64,000 nucleotides of DNA from Propionimicrobium lymphophilum DSM 4903 (GTDB lineage: Bacteria; Actinomycetota; Actinomycetes; Propionibacteriales; Propionibacteriaceae). The first letter of the stretch is position 1; each line of letters opens with the position of its first letter. The DNA is taken from the NCBI RefSeq assembly GCF_000423485.1, contig NZ_KE384026.1, positions 401,111-465,110 on the forward strand, given 5' to 3'. Positions 16,801-24,289 of this stretch are shown here, one piece after another. The position numbers were made by a program, and so were the translations under genes. A model generated the notes under the pieces. It saw only the letters and a program-made list of their open reading frames with translations, had not been told where the DNA came from and did no database searches.

Positions 16801-17222
16801 GGATTCTTCCAGCCTCTATGCCTAGCGATATGCCTTAGCGCAATGGATAATTCGCGCTTTTGTTCAGAGGCTTCAAGCTTCTCCTGTACCAGGAGAAGCC
16901 TCGCCTTCCATGGCGCATACGGGTCGGGTAGACTCTCTAGATCGATTATTGGCATGCCTAGCTCGACAAGCTTTCGATCGAGCTCAGCCAAACGCTTCTT
17001 ACGACGTCGATAGAGCCTTCTAGTACGACGAGCAAACCCTGCGGAAGCGAGCCTCGTAACTGCGCTTTTAACTTTTTCAGGGTCTACTCCAGAATCATGG
17101 ATCTTAACCATGCTGCTTAGCAGCTTGACTGGCATACCGTTAGCATCAACCTGTAGGGCGCAGAACCCCACAGAATTTGTTCCTACGTCAATACCAACTT
17201 TGTAATCGATCTCATGACTCAT
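13860..17222 (-). CDS. cas9: CRISPR-associated endonuclease Cas9 (type II-C, 1120 aa)
   Basis: RNA-guided DNA nuclease. Seen in order: RuvC-I with Asp12 (GIDVGTNSVG); the Arg-rich bridge helix at about 63-85 (ARRTRRLYRRRKKR); an alpha-helical recognition lobe; RuvC-II with Glu525 (VNIEHARSG); the HNH domain with His602 (MDHIVP) and a zinc site C586/C589/C622/C625; RuvC-III with His757-His758 and Asp761 (RRHHAMDAAV); then the C-terminal PAM-interacting region. All catalytic residues are present, so the enzyme should be active. Its size is close to the compact Cas9 of Actinomyces naeslundii. The upstream minus strand has a TATATA (17262-17257) that could be a -10 box; no clear Shine-Dalgarno precedes the ATG. 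This stretch looks more AT-rich than its neighbours. Confidence 0.98.
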   Translation of the reverse strand: MSHEIDYKVGIDVGTNSVGFCALQVDANGMPVKLLSSMVKIHDSGVDPEKVKSAVTRLASAGFARRTRRLYRRRKKRLAELDRKLVELGMPIIDLESLPDPYAPWKARLLLVQEKLEASEQKRELSIALRHIARHRGWKNPYERIESLYHVQEDSDLFEDLKKRVSEKTGAVFVGGETLPEVLSHVGFNASERLRSAPSVKYGQRSLIDGENVEGETKDGIIGGKLMQSDNANEIHKIAQVQEIPDEIVKTLIDLVFKAESPKGSASKRVKKDSLPGQNNKPRAEKAHLSFQRFRIVSVIANMRLIDPENGELRKLNAAEKSKLIDFLMLPDDSDGITWGDVAEILDVPRECLQGTSKLAPEGERASSFPPVNVTHSRVTKCGVKPIVEWWEEANFEEKNALITLLSNADELDPDVPGADSANKLMESLSDKQLENLDKIKLPAGRAAYSIDSLDRLTEKMISDSLELHKARKAEFGVPDDWRPPSDPIGEPVGNPAVDRVLKAVNRWLLAAEREWGAPLSVNIEHARSGFTSESQVREYERDLKRRRERNQRVVSEANRKLGSQMVERRSDITRYVSVRRQNCQCAYCGEPITYQSCEMDHIVPRKGPGSTNTRDNLVAVCVRCNRAKTNIPFAVWVESTTIPSVSVKEAIARVRYWIKDEGLTLKQQRNFQNDVINRLKKKSADEEIDNRSIESVAWMANELHARVKGHFESVGAETKVTVFRGAITAEARKATGFEGKVNLIDGHVKTRFDRRHHAMDAAVISLMRPSVAKTLAERSNIKQSQRITRRAEDWKNYRGRDEGSRNIFDRWSRQMDQMLVLFNIALAEDAIPVTQDVRLRVGNGRAHDDTIRPLAAKRVGDSWTLQEIDRAATEQMWCALTQQSDFDPVEGLPENQLRKVRVKNIFYEANDELRILPKQIAAIPVRNGYAEIGNTIHHARIYKFGSKKPKYGMIRVFTHDLLKNKSDDVFTVELKPSSVSMRNAESSVRKAVLKGEAEYLGWLVTGSELELDLSDSYFSQKAIGELLKDFPETNRWVVSGFDSNKQLKLRPRLLAAEGSEKVALNDGSKVIICDKGWRPSVNLLFSKASFLRKICRPALGRERTKSDSGLPISVTLKES

Positions 17223-17280
17223 ATTCAGATGATAAGAGACGCAACCGATGATTTTTTATATAACTGCCACAAACCAGAAA

Positions 17281-17311
17281 AAGGTAAACCCCTGATTCAG
17301 GGTTTTACCTT
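17281..17311. repeat. 15-bp inverted repeat between cas9 and the tracrRNA
   Basis: The left arm (AAGGTAAACCCCTGA, 17281-17295) and right arm (17297-17311) match at 14 of 15 positions with a one-base loop. On the minus strand the stem is followed by TTTTTC, so it could stop leftward read-through from ykvI before cas9. It could also be a protein-binding site. It lies just upstream of the tracrRNA promoter. Confidence 0.7.
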
Positions 17312-17337
17312 CAAAGAAATTAATGTGATGTTAAACT
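17310..17337 (+). promoter_or_regulatory. Predicted tracrRNA promoter
   Basis: TTCAAA (17310-17315) and TAAACT (17332-17337) are 16 bases apart, and TGT directly before TAAACT makes an extended -10 (TGTTAAACT). This ends six bases before the start of the anti-repeat. The motif is nearly identical to TGTTAGACT at the end of each CRISPR repeat. Confidence 0.6.
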
Positions 17338-17343
17338 CAATTC

Positions 17344-17418
17344 AGAACTGATTCTCAGTAAGAACCTCCACGTTTGAGGTTCCGAATGCTCCATAGGGCC
17401 CCTCGGGGCCCTATTTTT
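17344..17418 (+). ncRNA. tracrRNA
   Basis: The anti-repeat AGAACTGATTCTCAG (17344-17358) pairs with the first 15-16 bases of the repeat with one G-U pair. It is followed by GTAAG, a stem GAACCTC/GAGGTTC (17362-17368 with 17376-17382), and a GC-rich terminator stem AGGGCCCC/GGGGCCCT (17395-17412) with TTTTT at 17414-17418. The order anti-repeat, GTAAG, stem, terminator resembles the tracrRNA of the Corynebacterium diphtheriae II-C system (established knowledge). It is read away from cas9 from the shared intergenic region. The 3' half of the repeat finds no long complement upstream, so the duplex is short. Confidence 0.9.
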
Positions 17419-17443
17419 ATGCTTGCACTTCTAATAAGCCTGG

Positions 17444-18742
17444 TTAGATTTCTTTGAATCCTGCTTCTTTACCTTCTACGTTTGCCGAGTAGTCGATCTC
17501 GTCATCTCCATCCAAATCCGCTACGACCTCTCGGGTAACGGTCTGTTCAAGCTCAGAATTTTCGATCACCGATGCGTCCATCAGCCTGTTTAACTCTTTA
17601 CGCTCTTTGCGACTCAAATCGTCAGTATCGGGGTTCTCATGCTTGTAGAACAACGACCTGATGCGGACACGACGCTCGCTCTCCTTGGAGATCTTCGGAC
17701 GCTCACGCAAATAAGCGACCACGAGGATGGTGATCAAAACCATCCCTAGGTAGCCGAGAGCGGGATAGATGACTCCCATTAGGTCTTGGAACCCGATGAA
17801 GCTGACCGCCCAACCAGCAATCGCGGAGATGGTAAAGAAAATCTTGAACTTAACCTGATTTCCAGCGGCCAGGCGACGGCCCAAGGCGTAAAACATGCCG
17901 ATACAGGTGTTGTAGATCATGGCGTAGACGATAAACACCACCACATAGCCCATCCAAGGCCTGATGTTCTGAAACAGAGCCAGCATTGGAACGTCAGTGC
18001 CAACCACCTCGTCGACGTTCAAGAAAATAGCCACGGCAACCATCGCTAACAGGCACATGTAAATGATCCCGCCGAGCATTCCGCCCTTGCCCGTCTCACG
18101 AGGATCGAGGTAGTTACCGCCGATAACCAAAACCATCGACACACCTAGGATCAGGGAAAGACCCGCATAGTTGATGGCAGAAAGCCACCAAGGTGAAACC
18201 GGCGCGCTCGCGCTGAATGCGGCTTGATTCAAAACATTGAAATCGAGAGGGAGCTTGGTCATCGAGTAGACGAATGCACCGATAACAATCACGAACACTA
18301 GTGGAGTTAACGTACCGATGACGTTAGTGATCTTTTCGACATCTAGGAAACCGGAGATCAGCACTAACCCGAGCATCACGGTAGAGCCGATCCAAACTGG
18401 CCAATCGAATGCCTGAGCCAGCGTAGATCCTGCTCCGGCAAGCATTACAAATCCAAACGCGAACAAAGTGACGATTACTGCCACATCTAGACACTTAGCC
18501 ACAGTCTTGTGTGCGATAGATGTGAATACCTCGTTATGTTCATCGGCTAGATAGTACGAGCCCAATTGCAAAATAACGACGCCCGCAACCGCAATCACCG
18601 AACCCGCGATTACCGCACCGATGATGCCAATGGATCCTGCAGATATGAAGTACTGAATGGTTTCCTGACCAGTTGCGAAACCAGCCCCGACCATCAATCC
18701 AATAAATGCGAAAGCTATCGATACCGTTCTTTTAACAGACAA
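17444..18742 (-). CDS. YkvI-family membrane protein (APC-superfamily transporter)
   Basis: 432 residues. The first helix carries IGLMVGAGFATGQETIQYF, the typical start of the YkvI family, followed by about ten membrane helices to residue 345 (ILVVAYLRE). The last 85 residues are a hydrophilic, acidic cytoplasmic tail (DLDGDDEIDYSANVEGKEAG), longer than in typical members. The family is related to branched-chain amino acid and other APC carriers; the substrate is unknown. It stands alone on the minus strand between the CRISPR locus and tRNA-Asn. Confidence 0.85.
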   Translation of the reverse strand: MSVKRTVSIAFAFIGLMVGAGFATGQETIQYFISAGSIGIIGAVIAGSVIAVAGVVILQLGSYYLADEHNEVFTSIAHKTVAKCLDVAVIVTLFAFGFVMLAGAGSTLAQAFDWPVWIGSTVMLGLVLISGFLDVEKITNVIGTLTPLVFVIVIGAFVYSMTKLPLDFNVLNQAAFSASAPVSPWWLSAINYAGLSLILGVSMVLVIGGNYLDPRETGKGGMLGGIIYMCLLAMVAVAIFLNVDEVVGTDVPMLALFQNIRPWMGYVVVFIVYAMIYNTCIGMFYALGRRLAAGNQVKFKIFFTISAIAGWAVSFIGFQDLMGVIYPALGYLGMVLITILVVAYLRERPKISKESERRVRIRSLFYKHENPDTDDLSRKERKELNRLMDASVIENSELEQTVTREVVADLDGDDEIDYSANVEGKEAGFKEI

Positions 18743-18830
18743 TATGTGACTCCTATACGGATATCTTCAAAGTATTCACCCCGAAAGCCGTCATCACACA
18801 TTACTAACGATAATTAAACGGTTTTCGAGC

Positions 18831-18860
18831 AAAAAAATTGCTCACCTAAAAGGTGAGCAA
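18831..18860 (-). terminator. Terminator after tRNA-Asn
   Basis: Ten-base arms TTGCTCACCT (18838-18847) and AGGTGAGCAA (18851-18860) with a three-base loop, followed on the minus strand by seven T (18837-18831). It lies 50 bases past the 3' end of the tRNA. Confidence 0.88.
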
Positions 18861-18912
18861 AATATTGGCCAAACAGAACTGAAATTATTCAGATCACTAA
18901 GCCTGAGCCTTG

Positions 18913-18987
18913 TGGCTCCCCCGCCTGGATTCGAACCAGGAACCCTCTGATTAACAGTCAGATGCTCTGCCGTTGAGCTACAGGGGA
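18913..18987 (-). tRNA. tRNA-Asn (GTT)
   Basis: On the minus strand the acceptor TCCCCTG pairs with CGGGGGA, the anticodon loop is CTGTTAA (anticodon GTT), the T loop is normal, the discriminator is G and the CCA end is encoded. A tRNA-Asn near dnaG is also found in mycobacteria. Confidence 0.96.
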
Positions 18988-19062
18988 TCGCTCGGTGCAG
19001 AAAGAAACACTAGCAACATGTTGGCGAAGATTCAAAATCGACCGTTCCGGAGCTTGAACTGC

Positions 19063-19545
19063 CTAGTTGCCGTACTCCTTCTGAATGAGTTTCGTCTTCT
19101 CGATTACACGCTTTTTGACCGCTTCATCTGCAAGATCAGTGGCACCAAGCGCGTAGACCGTCCAAGTTATCTTGCCGCCGCCGGGCGCGCGACGGCCGGC
19201 AATCGTTATTTTTCCGAGACCGTCACCCAGATCGACGTTAGTTTCGGTGATTATCGATGCCCTTATTTTTTCGGCGAATACGAGGGGAAGATCTCCGGGA
19301 TCATCTAGCTTTATTCCACCACGAGCGCCGTCAAGCAGTTCCCAAGCTAGAACACCGTTTTTTGCGTCCCAAGATCCTGACTGGATCTCTTGCCAAGCGA
19401 TGATGTCCCAACCAACTGAGCCAAGTAACGCAAAGTGATCTTCGAGAATGGCCGCTGTCCCCTTGAGGCCTTTAGCGGAAACAATGATTCTCGCTTTAGG
19501 CAATTTCTCGCGAAGGGCTTGCAGGTCGTCTCGTGATACTTTCAT
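19063..19545 (-). CDS. Conserved hypothetical protein (160 aa)
   Basis: Not recognised. No signal peptide or membrane helix is seen. The sequence mixes beta-strand-like stretches (ARIIVSAKGLKG, GKITWTVYALG) with a helical, Lys-rich C-terminus. A good Shine-Dalgarno GGAAGG precedes the ATG at 19545. It follows the sigma-factor gene by 24 bases on the same strand, so the two are probably co-transcribed with dnaG upstream. Function unknown. Confidence 0.75.
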   Translation of the reverse strand: MKVSRDDLQALREKLPKARIIVSAKGLKGTAAILEDHFALLGSVGWDIIAWQEIQSGSWDAKNGVLAWELLDGARGGIKLDDPGDLPLVFAEKIRASIITETNVDLGDGLGKITIAGRRAPGGGKITWTVYALGATDLADEAVKKRVIEKTKLIQKEYGN

Positions 19546-19569
19546 TTGCCTTCCAGTGTCTACCGTTGG

Positions 19570-20367
19570 TTACGCGGCTTGTTGAATGTAGCCGCGAAGC
19601 TTTCTTAACGCTTTAAGTTCAATTCTACGTACGCTGCTGACGCTCAGTTGCATTTGCTCTGCGATGTAGTTCCTTGTCCTGCGTTTGCAGCCCAAACCGT
19701 AATGCATTCGGACTATCTGATTTTCTTTTTGGGTCAGCACGCTCGACCACCCAGGTGGCAGATCGGGTTTTTCAATTTTCAGCTCGACAATGTTTTCTGC
19801 CATCTCCGGGACAAGCTCAAGGTGCCGTCCTGCGCTCATCACCAAGTGCGCGTAAGCGCCTAGCTTTGCTTCTCTGGCGAACCTGCCATCTGAGATTGTT
19901 TCGTCAGCTTCGGCTTGCCGTCTATTCCATGCTTTTCTTGCCTGCCATATTTTTCGTGCCGCATTAATAGAAGTATCTAGCTCTCCACAACGTAGCGCAG
20001 CAGCTTGTGCCAGAGTCCCATTTATGGTGTTCCAAGCGAAGGTGGTGAATCTATGCCCTTTTGCCCAGTCCCAGCGTTTGATCGCCTCCCCTAGCCCGAT
20101 GCACGCCTCTTGCAGCAGCTCGTTGTTCGGCAGTCCTGCTTTTCGAGACCAGTCGTTGGCGAGTTTTGAAGCCAAAAGCAGGTTGGCTCGGTATAGCGTG
20201 GATCTGGCGTCTTCGCCCAGAGCTATGACTGCTTCCAGCAATCCAGTGGGAACCGCACTGCCCGAGTTAAGCAGGTGTTTTGCATATACGCCTGATTCGA
20301 GAGTTTTGGCCAGTTCTATCTCTTCAGGGTGGGTCAGTGGATCTATAGCTAGTTTGCAAATACTCAT
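19570..20367 (-). CDS. Sigma-70 family RNA polymerase sigma factor
   Basis: 265 residues. A region 1.2-like start (DPLTHPEEIELAKTLESGVY) is followed by region 2 (ANLLLASKLANDWSRKAG, LLQEACIGLGEAIKRWDW, GHRFTTFAWNTINGTL) and region 4 (LTQKENQIVRMHYGLG, IAEQMQLSVSSVRRIELKAL). Region 3 is much shortened. It is thus not an ECF factor but a small group 2/3-like sigma factor. It lies directly downstream of dnaG on the same strand, recalling the dnaG-rpoD neighbourhood of other phyla. No anti-sigma factor is evident next to it. Its regulon is unknown. Confidence 0.82.
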   Translation of the reverse strand: MSICKLAIDPLTHPEEIELAKTLESGVYAKHLLNSGSAVPTGLLEAVIALGEDARSTLYRANLLLASKLANDWSRKAGLPNNELLQEACIGLGEAIKRWDWAKGHRFTTFAWNTINGTLAQAAALRCGELDTSINAARKIWQARKAWNRRQAEADETISDGRFAREAKLGAYAHLVMSAGRHLELVPEMAENIVELKIEKPDLPPGWSSVLTQKENQIVRMHYGLGCKRRTRNYIAEQMQLSVSSVRRIELKALRKLRGYIQQAA

Positions 20368-20416
20368 GCCCTAAATTTTGGGCCGCGTGTTGAGCCAAAA
20401 ACTTAGTTATCCACAG

Positions 20417-22279
20417 CTATTCTTCAACTCCGAGAGACTCAGCCTGGTATCTACGTCTATCGGTTTCGAGAGTTAGGAGTTGAGCAAAAAGATCTTTGTG
20501 CTCTTGAGGGTTTTGTACCGGGTTCAGGCGCTGCAGTTTTGAACGCAGATTGGCGAGTTTTCGGTTGGTGGTAATCAGCTTCAGCCTTGCCACGTATGCA
20601 GTTGCGTAATCCTCGCTGGGCTGAGCTAAGACTTCCTCAACGATCAACGAAAGCTGTAGCTTTCTGAGAGATTCGTCCTCGAGCGAATCGTTGACGGCTT
20701 GTGGCCAGTTACTTGCCTGGAAGCCAACGTTCAAGATGTTTTCAGCCAGCGCCCGGTAAGCGGGGTGCGTGAAATCTTCCGGGGTAAGACTATTCCAGGA
20801 AGTGTCGAAAGTGGTGGGAGCCTGCAGCATCAGTTTCAGTGTGCCTCTTTCGACGCCGATTCTACGATCGTTCCTGTCGGGCATCGGCATCAGCGTCGCT
20901 GCGTTCTGTGCTGCGCTGATTTGAGCTGACCTTCTGCGCCGCTGGTTTTCGGGCGGAATGTTGACTCGGTTGGTTCTGTTGACTATCTGCCTAACGTCAT
21001 TTGGATCCATGCCCACCATTTGGGCTAACTCACGCAAATATCCGGGAATTAGTGATTGGTCTCTGACGGATTTGATCAAACCGGATGCTTCGCGGACCGC
21101 GTCGAGCCTGCCGTCTGCGCGATCAAGATCGTATTTGCTGACGATATTATCCATGACGAATCTATAGAGCGGAACCCGCCTACCGATTAGCTCTCGCACC
21201 GCGGCCTCACCGTGTTGAAGACGTAGATCACACGGGTCTAAACCGCTTGGTTCCACGGCGACGTAGGTCTGAGAAGTGAATTCCTGATCTAGATCGAAAA
21301 CCTTTAGCGCCGCCTTCTGGCCGGCCGCATCGCCATCAAATGTGAAGATTACTTCTCCGTGGAAGGCGTCGCTGGCACCCATCAGCCTTCTAATGAGACG
21401 AGCGTGACCTTCACCAAACGCAGTGCCGCAAGAAGCAACAGCGGTCTCTACGCCCGAAAGGTGAGCCGCCATGACGTCCGTGTACCCCTCGACGATGACC
21501 GCTTGGGCTTGTTTGCCAATCTGTCGACGCGCTAGGTCGAGACCGTAGAGAACATTAGATTTTTTGTAGACCGGCGTTTCTGGGGTGTTTAAGTATTTTG
21601 CAGGCATGCGATCGTCGTCGAATACCCTTCTTGCGCCGAAGCCGAGCACGGAGTTAGCGGAGTCGCGGATTGGCCAAACGACCCTGCCCTGAAAATAGTC
21701 CCAACCGTTTTGGCGGATCAGGCCGGCTTGCACGAGGGTCTTGTCGTCGAAACCTGCATGGTTGAGGGCATTGTGCAACGCCCTACCGCCTTTAGGCGCG
21801 TACCCCATGCCAAAGTGTCGGCAGGCTTGTTTGTTGAATCCCCTGCCCATCGCGAATTCACGGAATACATCGTTATCGGATTTTTCGATCTGGGAAGCAT
21901 AAAAATCTGCTGCGGCGCCATTAGCGGCAAGAATCCTCGCCCTGGCCCCAACGTTGACGCGCGGCCCAGAGTCTTCAGTCTGTCTTAATTCGACCCCGAC
22001 TTTGTCGGCGAGCAGCTGAACCGCCTCGACGAAATCCAGATTGTTAATTTTGCGCAAGAACGTGATCACGTCCCCGCCTTCGCCGCAGCCAAAACAGTAG
22101 AAAAGCCCGCGAGAAGGGGTCACCTGGAAACTGGGCGTTTTTTCGTCGTGAAACGGGCAAAGGCCCTTCATGGAGTCGGAACCGGCAGGACGGAGCGTCA
22201 CGTAGTCACTGACCACGCTAACGATATTTGCTCGCTCGCGAACAAGCGCTATGTCGTCGTTGCTGATAAGGCCTGCCAT
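20417..22279 (-). CDS. dnaG: DNA primase
   Basis: 620 residues. An N-terminal CHC2 zinc finger (CPFHDEKTPSF, then YCFGCGEGGD, about 41-69), the DNA-binding core (GFNKQACRHFGMGYAP), and the TOPRIM domain with VIVEGYTDV (about 264-272) and FDGDAAGQ. The C-terminal part (about 470-620) is the helicase-interacting region. It makes RNA primers at the replication fork. The gene order dgt-dnaG-tRNA-Asn matches mycobacteria. Confidence 0.96.
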   Translation of the reverse strand: MAGLISNDDIALVRERANIVSVVSDYVTLRPAGSDSMKGLCPFHDEKTPSFQVTPSRGLFYCFGCGEGGDVITFLRKINNLDFVEAVQLLADKVGVELRQTEDSGPRVNVGARARILAANGAAADFYASQIEKSDNDVFREFAMGRGFNKQACRHFGMGYAPKGGRALHNALNHAGFDDKTLVQAGLIRQNGWDYFQGRVVWPIRDSANSVLGFGARRVFDDDRMPAKYLNTPETPVYKKSNVLYGLDLARRQIGKQAQAVIVEGYTDVMAAHLSGVETAVASCGTAFGEGHARLIRRLMGASDAFHGEVIFTFDGDAAGQKAALKVFDLDQEFTSQTYVAVEPSGLDPCDLRLQHGEAAVRELIGRRVPLYRFVMDNIVSKYDLDRADGRLDAVREASGLIKSVRDQSLIPGYLRELAQMVGMDPNDVRQIVNRTNRVNIPPENQRRRRSAQISAAQNAATLMPMPDRNDRRIGVERGTLKLMLQAPTTFDTSWNSLTPEDFTHPAYRALAENILNVGFQASNWPQAVNDSLEDESLRKLQLSLIVEEVLAQPSEDYATAYVARLKLITTNRKLANLRSKLQRLNPVQNPQEHKDLFAQLLTLETDRRRYQAESLGVEE

Positions 22280-22360
22280 GGATTGAAGTCTAGCTAGCGA
22301 GAGAAACTATGGTTAGCCCAATCTGAATGAAAGACGAAACAGCCCGGCTAAAACGGCATA

Positions 22361-23128
22361 ATGACAATCATGCAGATAGATCCGACCTGGCAGCTAGCAA
22401 TTGCTCTGATTGCACTGTGCGCATTGGCAGCGACAGTTGCCAGGTTCGCGAAGCTAACTCTCAGCAAACAAATCATTATTGCCGCGATCCGCTCCATCTT
22501 GCAGCTGGCGGCCGTTTCATTCATAGTTGTGCTTGCGGTTCAGCGCTGGTGGAGTGGGCTGCTTTTTATCATCGCAATGTTCTTGTATGCGGTCTGGACA
22601 ACGACTGGCACAGTAAAAAACAGGAACTCTTTCCTATGGGTTTGTGTGGCAATGGGCTCAGGTGTGCTGCCGGTTTTGGCGGTAATTTTCCTGTCTGGAA
22701 CTGCCCCTTTCAATGGCTTTTCTTTGGTGCCGATCGGCTCAATCATCATCGGTAACGTGATGAAGGCTCAAACCCTCACCGGACGACGAATTTTCGGCAC
22801 GTTGAGAGAAAATATCGGCATTTACGAGGCAGCCTTAGCTCTGGGTTTCAAACGCCCCCAAGCAGTCTGGATCGTCATAAAACCAGAACGAAAAGAAGCA
22901 CTCATCCCTAACATCGACTCGACCAAAACCGCAGGCCTGGTGACGCTTCCAGGTGCTTTCATCGGAGTCCTGCTTGGCGGAGGAACAGCCCTGCAAGCAG
23001 GCGCATCACAAGTATTGGTACTGCTTGGCATCATGGCCGGCCAGGTCTGCTGTGTGGCAGTTTCCCATGAGCTAATTAAGAGGACAAAGCTGCTTCCTCC
23101 CTACCTCAAGGCAGCCCTTCACCCCTAA
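22361..23128 (+). CDS. fetB: UPF0014/FetB-family ABC transporter permease
   Basis: 255 residues with about seven membrane helices. The family motifs are clear: ALGFKRPQAVWIVIKPERKEALIP, STKTAGLVTLPGAFIGVLLGG and GIMAGQV. In E. coli FetA-FetB was described as an iron exporter. No ATPase gene is next to it here, so the partner must be encoded elsewhere. The start ATG at 22361 or an in-frame ATG at 22370 are both possible. The 3' end overlaps the convergent dgt by four bases. Confidence 0.82.
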   Translation: MTIMQIDPTWQLAIALIALCALAATVARFAKLTLSKQIIIAAIRSILQLAAVSFIVVLAVQRWWSGLLFIIAMFLYAVWTTTGTVKNRNSFLWVCVAMGSGVLPVLAVIFLSGTAPFNGFSLVPIGSIIIGNVMKAQTLTGRRIFGTLRENIGIYEAALALGFKRPQAVWIVIKPERKEALIPNIDSTKTAGLVTLPGAFIGVLLGGGTALQAGASQVLVLLGIMAGQVCCVAVSHELIKRTKLLPPYLKAALHP

Positions 23129-24195
23129 GCTCCTCTTCCGATCCCCTTAGGCAGCTTCGCAGGATCCCAGCCTAGGAGCTTCTCGGCTTGATCGAACGCA
23201 AACCGGTCCGTCATGCCCGACGTATAGATAACCGCGGCCTTAACCGGATCTTTTGGGTCTCTGTATGAATCTGGCAGGTAGGCAGGGTTATCGATGTAGT
23301 AACTTACGAGCGACTGCAGAACTTTTATCACTGTCAACGACTGATCAAGAGACTCTTGCCTGGTGTAGATCTGGTCGTAGTTGAACCTACGCAAGGCGGC
23401 CATTGCCTCAAATATCTCCGCCGACATCGCCACTACGCCGTGCTCGTTAGTGGTGTCGATCACGGAGCGAATCAGCACAGACAACTGTTCACGACGGGAT
23501 ATACCCAGCACACCAGAGATATCTGACGGCAGATCCGATTCTGAGACGACGCCGGCATGAATCGCGTCCTCTAGATCGTGGCAGCAATAAGCAATCCTGT
23601 CGGCCCAGCTGCAAATCTCACCCTCGACAGTGAAAGGAGCCGGCCTCGACCAAGAGTGATTACGGATTCCATCCAACGTCTCTTCACACAAATTCAGATG
23701 CGCTAAAGAAACATCCGCACCCCAAGGCCCGTGATCGAATCCTTCTGGAATAAACATATCGAAGGCCTCCTCGGAGGCATGACCTCCTGGACCATGACCG
23801 CAATCATGGCCAAGAGCCATGGCATCTGCCAGCGCAACGTTTACGCCTATCCCCCTGGCAATTGACGTAGCCACTTGAGCGACTTCGAGTGCGTGTGTAA
23901 GTCGAGTGCGCTGATGGTCAGTGGGGAAAACGACTGCCTGCGTTTTACCCGCTAGGCGTCGAAAAGGGGTCGAGTGGACGATTCTGTCCCTGTCTCGCTC
24001 GAAACACGTTCGCTCCGGATCTGGTTCTTCCGGGCGCGCCCGATTACCCGCACCTTTGGAAAGCGTCGCACCGGGTCGCAAAGTGGCGGCCTCTAACTCT
24101 TCCCTTGCTACGCGTCCTACCGTCTTTCCAGGTTCGAGTTCGGCATGCGTATCATTATGCGCGGTGATGAATTCTCCACCACCATGGCCACTCAT
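23125..24195 (-). CDS. dgt: Deoxyguanosinetriphosphate triphosphohydrolase
   Basis: HD-domain dNTPase: CFERDRDRIVHSTPFRRLAG, then the HD residues in RLTHALEVAQVA and LGHDCGHGPGGHASEE, and a C-terminal SADRIAY-type motif (SWADRIAYCCHDLEDAI). It hydrolyses dGTP (and in many bacteria other dNTPs) to the nucleoside and triphosphate. The open frame runs to a GTG at 24318, overlapping dusB by 29 bases without a ribosome binding site; the ATG at 24195 was chosen because conserved sequence starts after it, but it too lacks a good Shine-Dalgarno. It lies between dusB and fetB. Confidence 0.9.
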   Translation of the reverse strand: MSGHGGGEFITAHNDTHAELEPGKTVGRVAREELEAATLRPGATLSKGAGNRARPEEPDPERTCFERDRDRIVHSTPFRRLAGKTQAVVFPTDHQRTRLTHALEVAQVATSIARGIGVNVALADAMALGHDCGHGPGGHASEEAFDMFIPEGFDHGPWGADVSLAHLNLCEETLDGIRNHSWSRPAPFTVEGEICSWADRIAYCCHDLEDAIHAGVVSESDLPSDISGVLGISRREQLSVLIRSVIDTTNEHGVVAMSAEIFEAMAALRRFNYDQIYTRQESLDQSLTVIKVLQSLVSYYIDNPAYLPDSYRDPKDPVKAAVIYTSGMTDRFAFDQAEKLLGWDPAKLPKGIGRGA

Positions 24196-24289
24196 CGTTT
24201 TTGCCCATGCTTTCGTGCGGGAATTAGGTTCTAGCTTTGCCACACATCCAGCTTGCCACCTGAAGAAAGAAAATTCCTGCCTGCAGGAA

